Under the pieces are notes generated by a model that was not told the DNA's origin, did not search any database, and saw only the letters and a list, made by a program, of their open reading frames with translations. From Proteus terrae (GTDB lineage: Bacteria; Pseudomonadota; Gammaproteobacteria; Enterobacterales; Enterobacteriaceae), in assembly GCF_003144325.1 (NCBI RefSeq), contig NZ_PENS01000015.1:62001-126000 (forward strand): 64,000 nt of DNA, given 5' to 3'. Within the stretch, counting starts at the first letter, position 1; the number at the start of each line of letters is the position of its first letter. The position numbers and the translations under genes were made by a program. Of this stretch, positions 31,006 to 41,451 are shown in pieces.

Positions 31006-31554
31006 ATGGATATTATTGATTCGCATCGCCGTAAGTGGCTGGGGCTTGGTATGGCCGCTGTGGGGTTAGGGTTATTGCCTTCTCATGCATTTGCTTCATT
31101 AGCAACACCTCGTCCAAAAATTCTTCGCTTTAATAATTTAAATACCGGTGAAACTATTAAAGCCGAGTTTTTTGATGGAAAACGCTATAATAAACATGAG
31201 CTTGCTAAATTAAATCACCTTTTTAGAGATTATCGTCAAAACAAAATCAAAACCATCGATCCCGCATTGTTTGACCAAATCTATTTACTGCAAGTCATGC
31301 TTAATAACAATAAGCCTGTTGAACTTATTTCTGGTTATCGTTCATTAGTCACTAATAATAATTTGCGCCAAAACAGTAGTGGTGTAGCAAAGAAAAGTTA
31401 TCATACACGTGGACAAGCAATGGATTTTCGTTTAGTGGGCACAGATCTTTCTAAAGTTCGTCAAGTCGCATTAAGAATGAAAGCGGGTGGTGTAGGCTAT
31501 TATCCAAGAAGTAATTTTGTGCATATTGATACAGGACCTGTTCGCTCATGGTAA
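31006..31554 (+). CDS. mepK: Murein endopeptidase MepK (YcbK)
   Basis: A 182-residue M15-type zinc peptidase matching E. coli YcbK/MepK, which cuts mDAP-mDAP (3-3) and also D-Ala-mDAP cross-links. The N-terminus has a twin-arginine signal (SHRRKWLGLGMAAVG), so export is probably by Tat. Zinc ligands are expected in SYHTRGQAMDF (His and Asp) and VHIDTGP (His). The frame is open upstream with a TTG at 30988, but the ATG at 31006 gives the family start. Together with ldtD it covers formation and cleavage of the same bond. Confidence 0.94.
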   Translation: MDIIDSHRRKWLGLGMAAVGLGLLPSHAFASLATPRPKILRFNNLNTGETIKAEFFDGKRYNKHELAKLNHLFRDYRQNKIKTIDPALFDQIYLLQVMLNNNKPVELISGYRSLVTNNNLRQNSSGVAKKSYHTRGQAMDFRLVGTDLSKVRQVALRMKAGGVGYYPRSNFVHIDTGPVRSW

Positions 31555-31591
31555 TCTATTGAGAATTAGTTAATAGAGAGTGGAGTGATTC

Positions 31592-32242
31592 ATGATGTAT
31601 CACATTGTACCTGTGACAAATTATATGCAAAATTGCACCCTTATTTGGTGCGATGAAACGAAGGAAGCGGCAATTGTTGATCCCGGTGGAGATGTCGAAA
31701 CGCTAATTGCGGAAATCGAGGCACGCCAATTAACATTAACCAAAGTATTATTAACACACGGACACTTTGATCATATTGCAGGCACCTCTCAAATTGTCGA
31801 GCACTTCAATGTTCCTGTTTATGGTCCTCATAAAGATGATAATTTCTTATTAGAGGAATTAGAACAGCAGTGTCGTATGTTTAATTTTCCTTGTGGAAAA
31901 TCATTTACACCAGATAGTTGGTTAAATGAGGGTGATACCGTAACAATCGGTAAAACAATTTCGTTATCTGTTTTACATTGCCCAGGGCATACACCGGGAC
32001 ATATTATTTTTGTAAATCATCAGAATAAGATTATCTCTATGGGAGATGTGCTATTCAAAGAAAGTATTGGTCGTACCGATTTCCCACGTGGAAACCATGC
32101 TGATCTTATTGCTTCAATCAAAAATAAAGTCTTACCTTTAGGCGATGATTATCTGTTTATTCCGGGACATGGCCCTATGTCTAATTTAGGGCATGAGCGC
32201 CAATACAATCCGTTTTTACAAGATGAAATTCCAATCTGGTAA
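31592..32242 (+). CDS. gloC: Type II glyoxalase II GloC (YcbL), metallo-beta-lactamase fold
   Basis: A 216-residue hydrolase that splits S-lactoylglutathione in methylglyoxal detoxification. The metal motif THGHFDHIAG is near residue 56, CPGHTPGH supplies the next histidine, GDVLF the bridging aspartate and FIPGHGP the last histidine. It is short compared with GloB because the C-terminal glutathione-binding domain is missing, as in E. coli YcbL. It follows mepK after 37 bases and ends before a strong terminator. Confidence 0.94.
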   Translation: MMYHIVPVTNYMQNCTLIWCDETKEAAIVDPGGDVETLIAEIEARQLTLTKVLLTHGHFDHIAGTSQIVEHFNVPVYGPHKDDNFLLEELEQQCRMFNFPCGKSFTPDSWLNEGDTVTIGKTISLSVLHCPGHTPGHIIFVNHQNKIISMGDVLFKESIGRTDFPRGNHADLIASIKNKVLPLGDDYLFIPGHGPMSNLGHERQYNPFLQDEIPIW

Positions 32243-32271
32243 TAGTGCGCTGATATAAGTGAATAAATATG

Positions 32272-32301
32272 AAAGCTCTTTATTATAAAGAGCTTTTTTA
32301 T
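32272..32301 (+). terminator. gloC terminator
   Basis: AAAGCTCTTTA and TAAAGAGCTTT with a TTA loop, followed by TTTT. Confidence 0.9.
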
Positions 32302-32335
32302 CAGTAAAAAATATAATTTGTATTTCTCTTACTTT

Positions 32336-32371
32336 AAATAAAAATGCCACGTTGTTAATAACGTGGCATTT
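32336..32371 (-). terminator. aspC terminator
   Basis: AAATGCCACGTT (32342-32353) and AACGTGGCATTT (32360-32371). On the minus strand the stem is followed by TTTATTT, about 25 bases after the aspC stop. Confidence 0.88.
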
Positions 32372-32396
32372 ATCTTAATTACACTTTAGAAGGTAA

Positions 32397-33587
32397 TTAG
32401 AGTACTGCAACAATGGCTTCACATAGTGGAACCATATTCTCAAGAGTTAAACCAGCAACGTTAATACGACCAGATCCCACGATATAAATACCGTATTCAG
32501 CACGTAAACGCTCAACTTGCTCTTTATTTAAACCACTAAATGAGAACATACCATTTTGGTCGATAATAAAGCTAAAGTCTTGCTTAGCACCTTTTTCTTG
32601 TAGCGTGGTTACTAACAGTTGACGCATACGCTGAATACGTTCACGCATGGTTGTTAGCTCTTCAACCCATTCTTCTTTTAACTCTGGGTTAGAAAGAATA
32701 GTTGTTACTACAGAAGCACCGTGTGCTGGTGGATTTGAGTAGTTTGCACGAATAATTGCTTTTGCTTGGCTAAAGGCTTTTTCAGCAGTGTCACTGTCTT
32801 TGGTGACAATGGTACATGCACCTACACGCTCATTGTAAAGACCGAAGTTTTTAGAATATGAACTTGCAACAATAAGCTCAGGATTTTTTTCTGCAAAGAG
32901 GCGTAAGCCTTGTGCATCTTCTTCTAGACCACGAGCAAAACCTTGATATGCAAAGTCAAAAACAGGTAACCAGCCTTTTTCTGCTGATAGTTCAGCTAAT
33001 TGGCGCCATTGTTCTTCAGTTGGATCAATACCGCTTGGGTTATGACAGCAACCGTGGAACAGAACAACATCACCTGCTTGAGCTTTAGCAAGGCTTGCTA
33101 ACATGCCTTCAAAATCTAACCCATGATTTTCTGCATCGTAATAATCATAATTGCAGATCTCAAGACCCGCAGTTTGGAAAATATTATTATGGTTAGGCCA
33201 AGTTGGATTACTTATCCAAACACGTTTTGCAGTGGTTTGTTGAGCAATAAAATCAGCAGCAATACGTAAAGCACCTGTACCACCTGGGGCTTGAGCTGTG
33301 CGTGCGCGTTTTTCAGAGATAATAGGATGTTGTTCACCAAACAAAAGTGCTTGGGTCACATTGCCAAATTCAGGGATACCGCTAATAGGAAGGTAATTTT
33401 TGGTGGTTTCGTTTTCTAACAGGTATTTTTCTGCTTTCTTAACTGTGGTTAAAACAGGCGTTTTACCTGTCTCATCCTTGTAAACACCAATCCCTAAGTT
33501 AATTTTGTTTTCACGAGGATCAGAACGGAAACTATCAGCTAAACCCAGAATAGGATCGGCTGGTGCAGCAATGATTTTCTCAAACAT
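32397..33587 (-). CDS. aspC: Aspartate aminotransferase
   Basis: A 396-residue PLP enzyme (E. coli AspC 396) that interconverts aspartate and oxaloacetate using glutamate, and also acts on aromatic keto acids. [16 protein letters not shown] is the family start at 33587; an in-frame TTG at 33611 is rejected. The PLP lysine lies in [15 protein letters not shown], with the substrate-binding arginines in NYSNPPAHG and near the C-terminus. AGGGA lies upstream at a rather long spacing. The porin gene lies upstream on the same strand, separated by a terminator. Confidence 0.96.
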   Translation of the reverse strand: MFEKIIAAPADPILGLADSFRSDPRENKINLGIGVYKDETGKTPVLTTVKKAEKYLLENETTKNYLPISGIPEFGNVTQALLFGEQHPIISEKRARTAQAPGGTGALRIAADFIAQQTTAKRVWISNPTWPNHNNIFQTAGLEICNYDYYDAENHGLDFEGMLASLAKAQAGDVVLFHGCCHNPSGIDPTEEQWRQLAELSAEKGWLPVFDFAYQGFARGLEEDAQGLRLFAEKNPELIVASSYSKNFGLYNERVGACTIVTKDSDTAEKAFSQAKAIIRANYSNPPAHGASVVTTILSNPELKEEWVEELTTMRERIQRMRQLLVTTLQEKGAKQDFSFIIDQNGMFSFSGLNKEQVERLRAEYGIYIVGSGRINVAGLTLENMVPLCEAIVAVL

Positions 33588-34017
33588 AGTGTAATTGTTC
33601 CCTAAGCTCAAAACGAAGCCGAAATATGAGTATCAAGAGTAACGCTATGAGGCCTTTTTGCCAACTGTTTGTAGAGAAATTAACAAGAAGTTGTGAACTA
33701 AGTGAGAATAAATAGCAAATCAAGATGTAAATAAGTGAATATCCTGTGATTACATTAACATGTAAAAATAATCACTAAAAAATAATAATTGTTTAGTATG
33801 ATAAACTTTTTGAAGTTGTTAAAAATAAAGAAGTTACAATGTTTTTCAGTGAATAAATAAACAGATCTACTGCAAATGCAAAAATAAAGAGAAAGAAAAC
33901 ATTGAGAATAAGAAGAAAAAAGCGAACTAAATAACAAGAGATTGAGAATAAAAAAGCAACACCGAAGTGTTGCTTTTCAAATCAATTAACTTGACTGTTT
34001 AATTACCTAAGCAGTAA
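33588..34017 (-). other. Intergenic region between the porin gene and aspC
   Basis: 430 AT-rich bases containing the porin terminator (33952-33977) and presumably the aspC promoter. A 60-codon minus-strand frame at 33755-33937 has biased, low-complexity composition and is not credible. Confidence 0.5.
33947..33977 (-). terminator. Porin gene terminator
   Basis: AAAAGCAACAC and GTGTTGCTTTT; on the minus strand the loop reads TTCG closed by C-G, a stable UUCG tetraloop, followed by a T run. Confidence 0.92.
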
Positions 34018-35115
34018 TTAGAACTGATAAGTCAGACCTAAACCAACTACGTTGTCGTCGTTGATGCCCAGTTTGTTATCAGATTTCAGCAGGTTGATTT
34101 TGTAATCAACAACTGCAGTCATATTTTTGTTAAATTTGTAGAAAGAACCTACAGAGATATATTTAACTAAATCTTCATCACCAACATAAGCAATACCAGT
34201 GTTTGTTGTTTGGTTCAGACTTTTACCTTTAGATTGAACATAACCTAAAGATGGTTTCAGACCTAAATCAGCAAAGTCATACTGCGCAGTTAACTCAATG
34301 TTTTGAGTTTTGTTAGCAATGCCTTTATTGAAGCTAGTCATGTTACGAGTTTCACCGTACATAGCCGCTAAGTAAACATTGTTAGCTGCGAATTTAGCAC
34401 CAACGTTCCATGCTTCTGCACGAGAACCTTTAGCAGTGCTGTTATCTTGCTGCCAAGAAGTACGAGCAGAGTTTGAATAACCACCACCCAGAGTTACGCC
34501 CCAGCCTAAGTTATAAGCTGTAGAGAAACCGAAGCCGTCACCATTAGCTTTTTTACCATCACGCTTGTTGATAGTATTTTCGTTGTTTTTGCCTTGGTAT
34601 TGCAGAGCAAAGTTCAGACCATCAACATAACCGAACATATCAGTGTTACGGTAAGTTAAAACACCAGTAGTACGGCTAGTCATGTAAACGTCAGTTTGTG
34701 CCATGGAGTCGCCACCAAATAAAGGTAGAACGTCTGTCCATGCGTTGGTGTCGTAAATTACACCGTAGTTACGACCATAGTCCATAGAACCGTAGTCAGC
34801 AAATTTAAAACCTGCGTAAGCAAAACGAGCACGTGAATCAGTATCACCTTCAGCATTGCTAGTACGAATTTCGTATTCAAAACGACCAAAACCAACTAAA
34901 TCTTTATTGATTTGAGTTTCGCCTTTGAAGCCGATACGTGCACGAGAACCGTCACCGTCTTCACCTGAGTCTTTATCAGCGAAGTAATGACGAACGTCAA
35001 CTTTACCGTAGATGTCTACTTTGTTGCCGTCTTTGTTGTACATTTCAGCTGCGTTTGCTGCACCAGCAAACATTAAAGCTGGGATTACCACTGCAAGAAG
35101 ATTGCGCTTCATCAT
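34018..35115 (-). CDS. ompF: OmpF/OmpC-type general porin
   Basis: A 365-residue trimeric outer membrane porin with a 22-residue signal peptide (ends AANA) and mature start [18 protein letters not shown]. Sixteen beta strands and the C-terminal phenylalanine (LGLTYQF) are as expected. The start ATGATGAAGCGC at 35115 and its GAGGGTAATAATA leader match E. coli ompF. The constriction loop L3 reads [11 protein letters not shown]: the glutamate of the usual PEFGG is a leucine (residue 132 of the precursor), while the preceding aspartate is kept. Position between aspC and asnS is that of ompF, so I use that name. Confidence 0.93.
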   Translation of the reverse strand: MMKRNLLAVVIPALMFAGAANAAEMYNKDGNKVDIYGKVDVRHYFADKDSGEDGDGSRARIGFKGETQINKDLVGFGRFEYEIRTSNAEGDTDSRARFAYAGFKFADYGSMDYGRNYGVIYDTNAWTDVLPLFGGDSMAQTDVYMTSRTTGVLTYRNTDMFGYVDGLNFALQYQGKNNENTINKRDGKKANGDGFGFSTAYNLGWGVTLGGGYSNSARTSWQQDNSTAKGSRAEAWNVGAKFAANNVYLAAMYGETRNMTSFNKGIANKTQNIELTAQYDFADLGLKPSLGYVQSKGKSLNQTTNTGIAYVGDEDLVKYISVGSFYKFNKNMTAVVDYKINLLKSDNKLGINDDNVVGLGLTYQF

Positions 35116-35310
35116 TATTATTACCCTCATTGGTGTTATTCAGACACCTTTGCCACTGCCAGAAATAGTTTCTTAATTTTTATGGAACTATTTATGAGAG
35201 TTAAGTGTCGTCTGTGTCGGGTGACAGTGTTCCATTGGTAAAAAATTTTATCTACCCCCAATTTGCTACAAAAACGAAAAAAGTGTAACAAATTGTAACT
35301 ATGTATTTCA
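35116..35310 (-). promoter_or_regulatory. ompF leader and OmpR-type binding region
   Basis: On the minus strand the leader from AACTCTCAT-AATAGTTCC through GGCAGTGGCA to GAGGGTAATAATA closely follows the E. coli ompF untranslated region, including the stretch paired by MicF over the ribosome binding site. Farther upstream GTTAC occurs twice at a 10-base interval (plus-strand 35283-35299 reads GTGTAACAAATTGTAAC), the periodicity of tandem OmpR half-sites. MicF itself is not in the window. Confidence 0.6.
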
Positions 35311-35354
35311 AAGTGTGTATTTTGGGGAACTTTTGAATCAAATAACAGCCATGC

Positions 35355-35383
35355 ATAAAAAAAGCCAACCTTGAGGTTGGCTT
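35355..35383 (-). terminator. asnS terminator
   Basis: AAGCCAACC (35362-35370) and GGTTGGCTT (35375-35383) with a 4-base loop; on the minus strand a run of seven T follows. Confidence 0.92.
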
Positions 35384-35455
35384 CTTCACTTAAGTAAAAC
35401 TAGTACAATAAAACAGCAATGCAAATTTCCAGTTGAATACTAATTAATCACTAAA

Positions 35456-36856
35456 TTAAAAATCTGCATTTCTTGGTGTACGTGGGAATGGAATAACTTC
35501 ACGAACGTTTGCGACACCGGTCACATAAGCAACTAAACGTTCAAAACCTAAACCAAATCCTGAATGAGGTACGGTGCCATAACGACGCAGGTCACGATAC
35601 CACCAGTAGTCTTCTTTGCTCATTCCCATTTCGTCTAAACGTTTATCAAACATATCTAAACGCTCTTCACGTTGAGAACCACCAATGATTTCACCAATTC
35701 CCGGCGCTAACACGTCCATTGCTGCAACTGTTTTACCGTCTTCATTCATACGCATATAGAATGCTTTGATATCTTTCGGGTAGTTTTTCACAACAACAGG
35801 CGCTTTAAAGTGTTTCTCTGCAAGATAACGCTCATGCTCAGAAGAGAGGTCAACCCCCCAATAAACTGGGTTTTCAAATTTCTCACCACAGTTTTCAAGC
35901 ACAGTGACCGCATCGGTATAATCGATTTGAGCAAAATCAGAAGTGATAAAGTTCTCTAAGCGTGTGATAGCGTCTTTATCGACACGTTGTGCAAAGAATT
36001 CCATATCATCTTTACGCTCTGCTAACACTGCCGCAAAGGTGTATTTCAGCATTTTTTCGGCAAGTGCAGCGATATCGTTAAGATCAGCAAATGCCACTTC
36101 AGGCTCAACCATCCAGAATTCAGCAAGGTGACGACTGGTGTTTGAGTTTTCAGCACGGAATGTTGGACCGAAAGTATACACTTTGCTTAATGCAGAAGCG
36201 TAAGTTTCACCATTTAGCTGACCAGAAACAGTTAAAAACGCTTCACGGCCAAAAAAGTCTTCACTGAAATCGACTTCGCCTTTATCTGTGCGTGGCAGAT
36301 TGTTCATATCTAATGTAGAGACACGAAACATCTCACCGGCACCTTCTGTATCAGCTGCTGTGATCAGTGGAGTAGAAACCCAGAAGAAGCCTTGTTCATC
36401 GAAGAAACGATGTAGTGCTTGTGCTAATGTGTGGCGAACACGAGCAACTGCACCAATTAAGTTAGTACGAGGACGTAGGTGAGCAACTTCACGTAGGTAC
36501 TCAATACTATGACGTTTGGCGGCCATCGGATAAGTTTCCGGATCATCGACCATTCCTACCACAACAACATTGGTGGCATGAATTTCAAAGTTCTGTCCCT
36601 GGCCCGGAGATTCAACAATTTTACCGGTGACTTCCACAGAACAGCCTGTGGTTAAGTGCAGCACTTCATCTTGATAATTCGGTAAATTATTATTAATGAT
36701 GGCCTGTACTGGATTAAAGCAGGAACCGTCATAGACGGTAAGAAATGAGATACCAGCTTTTGAATCTCTTCTTGTACGTACCCAACCGCGAACGGTGACG
36801 TCTTCGCCAACCGCGATACGGCCTTGCAGTACGTCGACTACAGGCGCAACGATCAT
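35456..36856 (-). CDS. asnS: Asparaginyl-tRNA synthetase
   Basis: A 466-residue class IIb aminoacyl-tRNA synthetase, the same length as in E. coli. The N-terminal OB-fold anticodon-binding domain ([20 protein letters not shown]) is followed by the catalytic domain with motif 2 ([21 protein letters not shown]) and motif 3 ([21 protein letters not shown]). It charges tRNA-Asn with asparagine. AGAGAG precedes the ATG at 36856. It has its own terminator before the porin gene. Confidence 0.98.
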   Translation of the reverse strand: MIVAPVVDVLQGRIAVGEDVTVRGWVRTRRDSKAGISFLTVYDGSCFNPVQAIINNNLPNYQDEVLHLTTGCSVEVTGKIVESPGQGQNFEIHATNVVVVGMVDDPETYPMAAKRHSIEYLREVAHLRPRTNLIGAVARVRHTLAQALHRFFDEQGFFWVSTPLITAADTEGAGEMFRVSTLDMNNLPRTDKGEVDFSEDFFGREAFLTVSGQLNGETYASALSKVYTFGPTFRAENSNTSRHLAEFWMVEPEVAFADLNDIAALAEKMLKYTFAAVLAERKDDMEFFAQRVDKDAITRLENFITSDFAQIDYTDAVTVLENCGEKFENPVYWGVDLSSEHERYLAEKHFKAPVVVKNYPKDIKAFYMRMNEDGKTVAAMDVLAPGIGEIIGGSQREERLDMFDKRLDEMGMSKEDYWWYRDLRRYGTVPHSGFGLGFERLVAYVTGVANVREVIPFPRTPRNADF

Positions 36857-37060
36857 AAATAAATCTCTCTTCGTTTAATTAAAATAATTGTTTGGTTAGT
36901 TCACTCTGCCCCTGTCGGACAGTTTTTCTATGTTACTTGCAATAGCGCAGGAAACAAGTAGGAAATTTTAGTTTAAAGAGTCAATAAAGAAGAGAAAAGC
37001 TTTTGTATAAAATAAATTGATAAAAATAGATGAAATATTGATGAAAGTAGCGGTTATGAC

Positions 37061-37091
37061 AAAAGAAAGGATAATAATTACCCTTTCTTTT
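37061..37091 (-). terminator. pncB terminator
   Basis: AAAAGAAAGG (37061-37070) and CCTTTCTTTT (37082-37091) with an 11-base loop; only four T follow on the minus strand, so strength is uncertain. Confidence 0.6.
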
Positions 37092-37113
37092 ATTAATGAA
37101 GATTTTTAGCTAA

Positions 37114-38328
37114 TTAACAGGCTTGTTTGACAAGTGGAACATCAAAGGCTTTGCGTAGCTTGTCAACAAAATCATCGTCTTCGCAAATGGTTTTGCCTGG
37201 GCTATCTGATAATTTAGCAACGGGCTTGCCATTACACTCCACCAGCTTAATCACAATATTAAGCGGTGTGATTTCAGGAATGTTGCAAGTAAGCCGAGTA
37301 CCAATACCAAAGATCAAACGAATGCGTTTATGAAAATGTTTATAAAGTACTAATGCCTTTTGAAAATCGAGACTATCAGAAAAGACTAATACTTTACTCA
37401 TTGGATCAATGCCCAATTTTTCATAATGCGCGATCGCTTTTTCACCCCATTCAATAGGATCACCAGAGTCGTGACGTAAACCTTGGTAGCTCTCTGCAAA
37501 GGTTTTATCAAAATCACGCAAAAATGCATCCATTGTAATGCAATCTGTTAATGCGATACCTAATTGATCTGGATATTCATCTAACCAAGATTGCAAGGCG
37601 GCGCGTTGGCTGTTTGCCAGTTCAGGACTAATCTGTTGATGAGCCTGAAACCACTCGTGAGCTTGTGTTCCCACAGGGGCTAATTGCATCCGTTCAGCTA
37701 AATGATAGTTACTTGTACCAATAAGATAAGGAAAATGATTTTTCAGCTCATCCACAATGGCACGCTGCACATCATAAGAAAAACGGCGACGAGTACCAAA
37801 ATCCATCAATTTGAAATCAGCTAAGTCAATCTGTTGCTTAGCAGCATCACGGTAGAAGATATCAATTAATTTACGTAGTTGATTAACTGCATCGTCAGGA
37901 GTGACTTGAGGCGAGCGAGCACGATGTACAATTTCACTCACTAAAGCCAACAAAGGAACTTCCCATAGAATAACTTCACGCCAAGGGCCTGTTATCCTGA
38001 TCATCAGTTGGTTTTCAGGTGTCGCTGAAATTTGGACTTGTTCTGGTTTAAAGCGAAAATGCTTAAACCATTGCAGATAGTCATTTTTGAAAAAGGGGAG
38101 ACTCTGAAGATAGTCAAATTCTTCATTCGTTAATGACAGGTCTGCCATCATATTAACTTGATGGCGTAAGGTTGTTGCATATTCACCTAGACGTTCATCA
38201 CTCCGACAGCGGAACTCAGCAACGACAGGAATATCACTATAATGATGGTAAACCGCTTGTTGCATGTGGAGCTTATATGCATCGGTATCCAACAGTGATG
38301 TAATAATCGGTGTAGCGTCTAAAATCAT
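37114..38328 (-). CDS. pncB: Nicotinate phosphoribosyltransferase
   Basis: A 404-residue enzyme of the NAD salvage (Preiss-Handler) pathway converting nicotinate and PRPP to nicotinate mononucleotide with ATP hydrolysis. The N-terminus reads [16 protein letters not shown], the autophosphorylated histidine lies in GLRHDSGDP and the C-terminal half contains [11 protein letters not shown] and FGIGTRLT. Same length range as E. coli PncB (400). It is divergent from pepN across 340 bases. Confidence 0.97.
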   Translation of the reverse strand: MILDATPIITSLLDTDAYKLHMQQAVYHHYSDIPVVAEFRCRSDERLGEYATTLRHQVNMMADLSLTNEEFDYLQSLPFFKNDYLQWFKHFRFKPEQVQISATPENQLMIRITGPWREVILWEVPLLALVSEIVHRARSPQVTPDDAVNQLRKLIDIFYRDAAKQQIDLADFKLMDFGTRRRFSYDVQRAIVDELKNHFPYLIGTSNYHLAERMQLAPVGTQAHEWFQAHQQISPELANSQRAALQSWLDEYPDQLGIALTDCITMDAFLRDFDKTFAESYQGLRHDSGDPIEWGEKAIAHYEKLGIDPMSKVLVFSDSLDFQKALVLYKHFHKRIRLIFGIGTRLTCNIPEITPLNIVIKLVECNGKPVAKLSDSPGKTICEDDDFVDKLRKAFDVPLVKQAC

Positions 38329-38668
38329 AGCGCGTCAAGCATCCTCACGGAGCGTTTTTATGTCTGCTAAATCGTTAAGGTTGGAGAGTATACCCGAATA
38401 TGACGACAAAGCGTCACTATTCAACAATATTTCTCTGCGACATAAAAACAAGCTGTAAAACTTAGATGAGTTTACCACGTTAAACATAATTTGGGAGTAT
38501 ATTAGCATCATTTACCAAATAAATTGATTACATGTATTAATAAACTATTAACATTCTGTTGACTTTTGATGTTTTCAATTGAATATTCGACTGGCTAAAC
38601 AGATTTTTGACGAGTAAGCTTTGGTAATATAACCGTTAAATAGTCGTGTTAACTAAAAGGTTTTTTCT
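38329..38668. promoter_or_regulatory. Divergent pncB / pepN promoter region
   Basis: 340 bases, AT-rich on the right. A possible pepN promoter is TTGACT (38559-38564), 17 bases, AATATT (38582-38587). A 64-codon plus-strand frame at the left edge is antisense to the pncB start and not credible. No NadR-type box was recognised. Confidence 0.4.
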
Positions 38669-41284
38669 ATGACACAACAAAGAATCGCGAAATTTCGCAA
38701 AGATTATCGTGCCCCTGACTACACAATCACCGATTTACATCTTGATTTTATCTTAGATAAAGAAAATACCCAGGTTACGGCGATAAGCCAGTGTAAACGC
38801 TTAAACTCAGATGCAACAGCATTAGAGTTAGATGGTGAAGACTTAACATTAAAATCAATTGCAGTAAATGATGTTGCTTGGACACACTATAAAGAAGAAA
38901 ACGGCAAACTCATCATTGAACAATTGCCAGAGCAATTTACATTAAAAATTGTTAACGAGATTAATCCATCGGCTAATACAGCATTAGAAGGGCTGTATGT
39001 TTCTGGTGATGCGTTATGTACACAGTGCGAAGCTGAAGGTTTCCGCCATATTACCTACTATTTAGATAGGCCGGATGTGTTAGCTCGTTACACCACAACA
39101 ATTACGGCAGACAAAAAACAGTATCCTTATTTATTGTCAAATGGTAACCGTATTTCACAAGGTGAACTTGATGATGGTCGTCATTGGGTAACATGGGAAG
39201 ATCCACATCCAAAACCAAGTTATTTATTTGCGGTAGTGGCGGGTGACTTTGATGTATTACGAGATACTTTTATCACCAAAAGCGGTCGTGAAGTCGCTTT
39301 AGAGCTTTTTGTTGATAAAGGTAATTTAGATCGTGCCGATTGGGCAATGACATCATTGAAAAATGCGATGGCATGGGATCAATCTCGCTTTAATTTAGAA
39401 TACGATCTCGATATCTATATGATAGTCGCTGTTGACTTCTTTAATATGGGTGCGATGGAGAATAAAGGACTGAATGTCTTTAACTCTAAATATGTACTAG
39501 CAAAAAGTGAAACGGCAACTGACAAAGATTATTTAGGTATTGAGTCTGTTATTGGTCATGAATATTTTCATAACTGGACAGGTAACCGCATCACTTGTCG
39601 TGATTGGTTCCAATTAAGCCTAAAAGAAGGTTTAACAGTTTTCCGTGATCAAGAATTTAGCTCTGATTTAGGTTCTCGCTCTGTTAATCGTATCAATAAT
39701 GTACGGGTGATGCGTACCGCACAGTTTGCAGAAGATGCAAGCCCAATGGCGCATCCAATTCGTCCTGATAGCGTGATCGAAATGAACAACTTCTATACTT
39801 TAACAGTATATGAAAAAGGTTCAGAAGTGATCCGAATGATCCACACCTTATTAGGCGAAGAGCAATTCCAAGCTGGCATTCAAATGTATATTCATCGTCA
39901 TGATGGTAGTGCTGCAACTTGTGACGATTTTATTCAAGCAATGGAAGATGCTTCTAATGTTGATCTGACTTTATTCCGTCGTTGGTATAGCCAATCAGGT
40001 ACGCCACAACTGACAGTTCGAGATAGTTATGATGCTAATAAAAAGCAATACACTTTAACTGTTAGTCAAATGACGCCCCCGACAGCGGATCAAACTGAAA
40101 AACAGCCATTACATATTCCATTAGATATTGAGTTGTATGATAGCAAAGGCAATGTGATCCCACTGCGTTCACAAGGTCAAACTATTTCTAATGTATTAAA
40201 TGTGGTACGTGAAGAGCAGCAGTTTATCTTTGACGATGTACCAGAACAACCGATCCCATCTTTATTACGTGAATTCTCTGCGCCTGTAAAACTTGACTAC
40301 CCATTTACGGATGAGCAACTCTCTTTCTTAATGAAATATGCACGTAATGCATTTTCACGTTGGGATGCAGCCCAAGCATTATTAGGTCGCTATATAAAAG
40401 AAAATGTTGCTCGAGTTCAAAAAGGTGAAACCTGCATTTTGCCTGAAATGGTGGTTGATGCTTTCCGCGCAGTATTACTTGATAAAGATATTGATCCTGC
40501 ATTAGCAGCACTTATTCTGACATTACCAACAGATGTTGAAGCGGGTGAATCATTTAGTATTATTGATCCTGTTGCCATCCATAAAGCGCTTGGTTTTATT
40601 CGTAAAACACTGGCAACTGAAATGGCCGATGAATTTTCTGCTGTTTATCATTCAATGCATATTGGTGCTTATCGTGTTAATCATGATGATATTGCAAAAC
40701 GTGATTTACGCAATGTTTGCTTAGGTTATTTAGCAGTTGAAAATGAGCAAACAGGCAACAAACTTGTTGATGCGCAATATCACAATAGCGATAACATGAC
40801 CGACGCACTTGCCGCACTTAGCGCGGCTGTAATGGCTCAGTTACCTTGCAAAGATGCGTTATTACAAGAATTTGATGATAAATGGTATCAAGATGGTTTA
40901 GTGATGGATAAATGGTTTAGTTTACAAGCTATGAGCCCAGCAACAGATGTGTTACAGACAGTACGTAGCCTGTTATCTCATCGTTCATTTACACTTGCAA
41001 ATCCTAACCGTACTCGTGCGTTAATTGGTGCATTTGTAAATAATAACCCAGTTGCTTTCCACGCTGCAGATGGTTCTGGTTACTTATTATTGACAGAAAT
41101 TCTGACTGACTTAAATAGCCGTAATCCACAAGTTGCATCACGTCTTATTGAGCCGTTTATCCGCCTTAAACGTTACGATGCAACACGCCAAGAAAAAATG
41201 CGTACAGAGTTATTAAAACTGAAAGAACTTGAGAATTTATCAGGTGATTTATATGAGAAAATCACCAAAGCTTTAGCTGATTAA
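38669..41284 (+). CDS. pepN: Aminopeptidase N
   Basis: An 871-residue M1-family zinc aminopeptidase (E. coli 870), the main broad-specificity cytosolic aminopeptidase. The exopeptidase motif GAMENKG is near residue 260, the zinc site HEYFHNWTGNRI follows near residue 297 with the third ligand glutamate in LKEGLT. The N-terminal saddle domain and the helical C-terminal domain complete the chain. It stands alone, with a strong terminator; the ssu genes that follow pepN in E. coli are absent. Confidence 0.98.
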   Translation: MTQQRIAKFRKDYRAPDYTITDLHLDFILDKENTQVTAISQCKRLNSDATALELDGEDLTLKSIAVNDVAWTHYKEENGKLIIEQLPEQFTLKIVNEINPSANTALEGLYVSGDALCTQCEAEGFRHITYYLDRPDVLARYTTTITADKKQYPYLLSNGNRISQGELDDGRHWVTWEDPHPKPSYLFAVVAGDFDVLRDTFITKSGREVALELFVDKGNLDRADWAMTSLKNAMAWDQSRFNLEYDLDIYMIVAVDFFNMGAMENKGLNVFNSKYVLAKSETATDKDYLGIESVIGHEYFHNWTGNRITCRDWFQLSLKEGLTVFRDQEFSSDLGSRSVNRINNVRVMRTAQFAEDASPMAHPIRPDSVIEMNNFYTLTVYEKGSEVIRMIHTLLGEEQFQAGIQMYIHRHDGSAATCDDFIQAMEDASNVDLTLFRRWYSQSGTPQLTVRDSYDANKKQYTLTVSQMTPPTADQTEKQPLHIPLDIELYDSKGNVIPLRSQGQTISNVLNVVREEQQFIFDDVPEQPIPSLLREFSAPVKLDYPFTDEQLSFLMKYARNAFSRWDAAQALLGRYIKENVARVQKGETCILPEMVVDAFRAVLLDKDIDPALAALILTLPTDVEAGESFSIIDPVAIHKALGFIRKTLATEMADEFSAVYHSMHIGAYRVNHDDIAKRDLRNVCLGYLAVENEQTGNKLVDAQYHNSDNMTDALAALSAAVMAQLPCKDALLQEFDDKWYQDGLVMDKWFSLQAMSPATDVLQTVRSLLSHRSFTLANPNRTRALIGAFVNNNPVAFHAADGSGYLLLTEILTDLNSRNPQVASRLIEPFIRLKRYDATRQEKMRTELLKLKELENLSGDLYEKITKALAD

Positions 41285-41344
41285 TATTACGTTTTATATC
41301 ACTTTATGAGTGAGCGAATAGTATAAAATCAGCATGATAATTAG

Positions 41345-41372
41345 ATCCCCAGCATAGTCTGGGGATTTTTTT
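41345..41372 (+). terminator. pepN terminator
   Basis: ATCCCCAG and CTGGGGAT around CATAGT, followed by seven T. Confidence 0.92.
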
Positions 41373-41451
41373 ATGGTAAATTGTGAAATTGAAGCGTTTA
41401 CTTTTCGTGCTTTTATCTATATGATGCACGACGCTTAAATTGTCGTAGACA

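Noticed and set aside
33755-33937. 60-codon minus-strand frame between the porin gene and aspC
   Set aside because: Low-complexity Phe/Ser/Tyr/Leu composition typical of translated AT-rich spacer; no supporting start signal.
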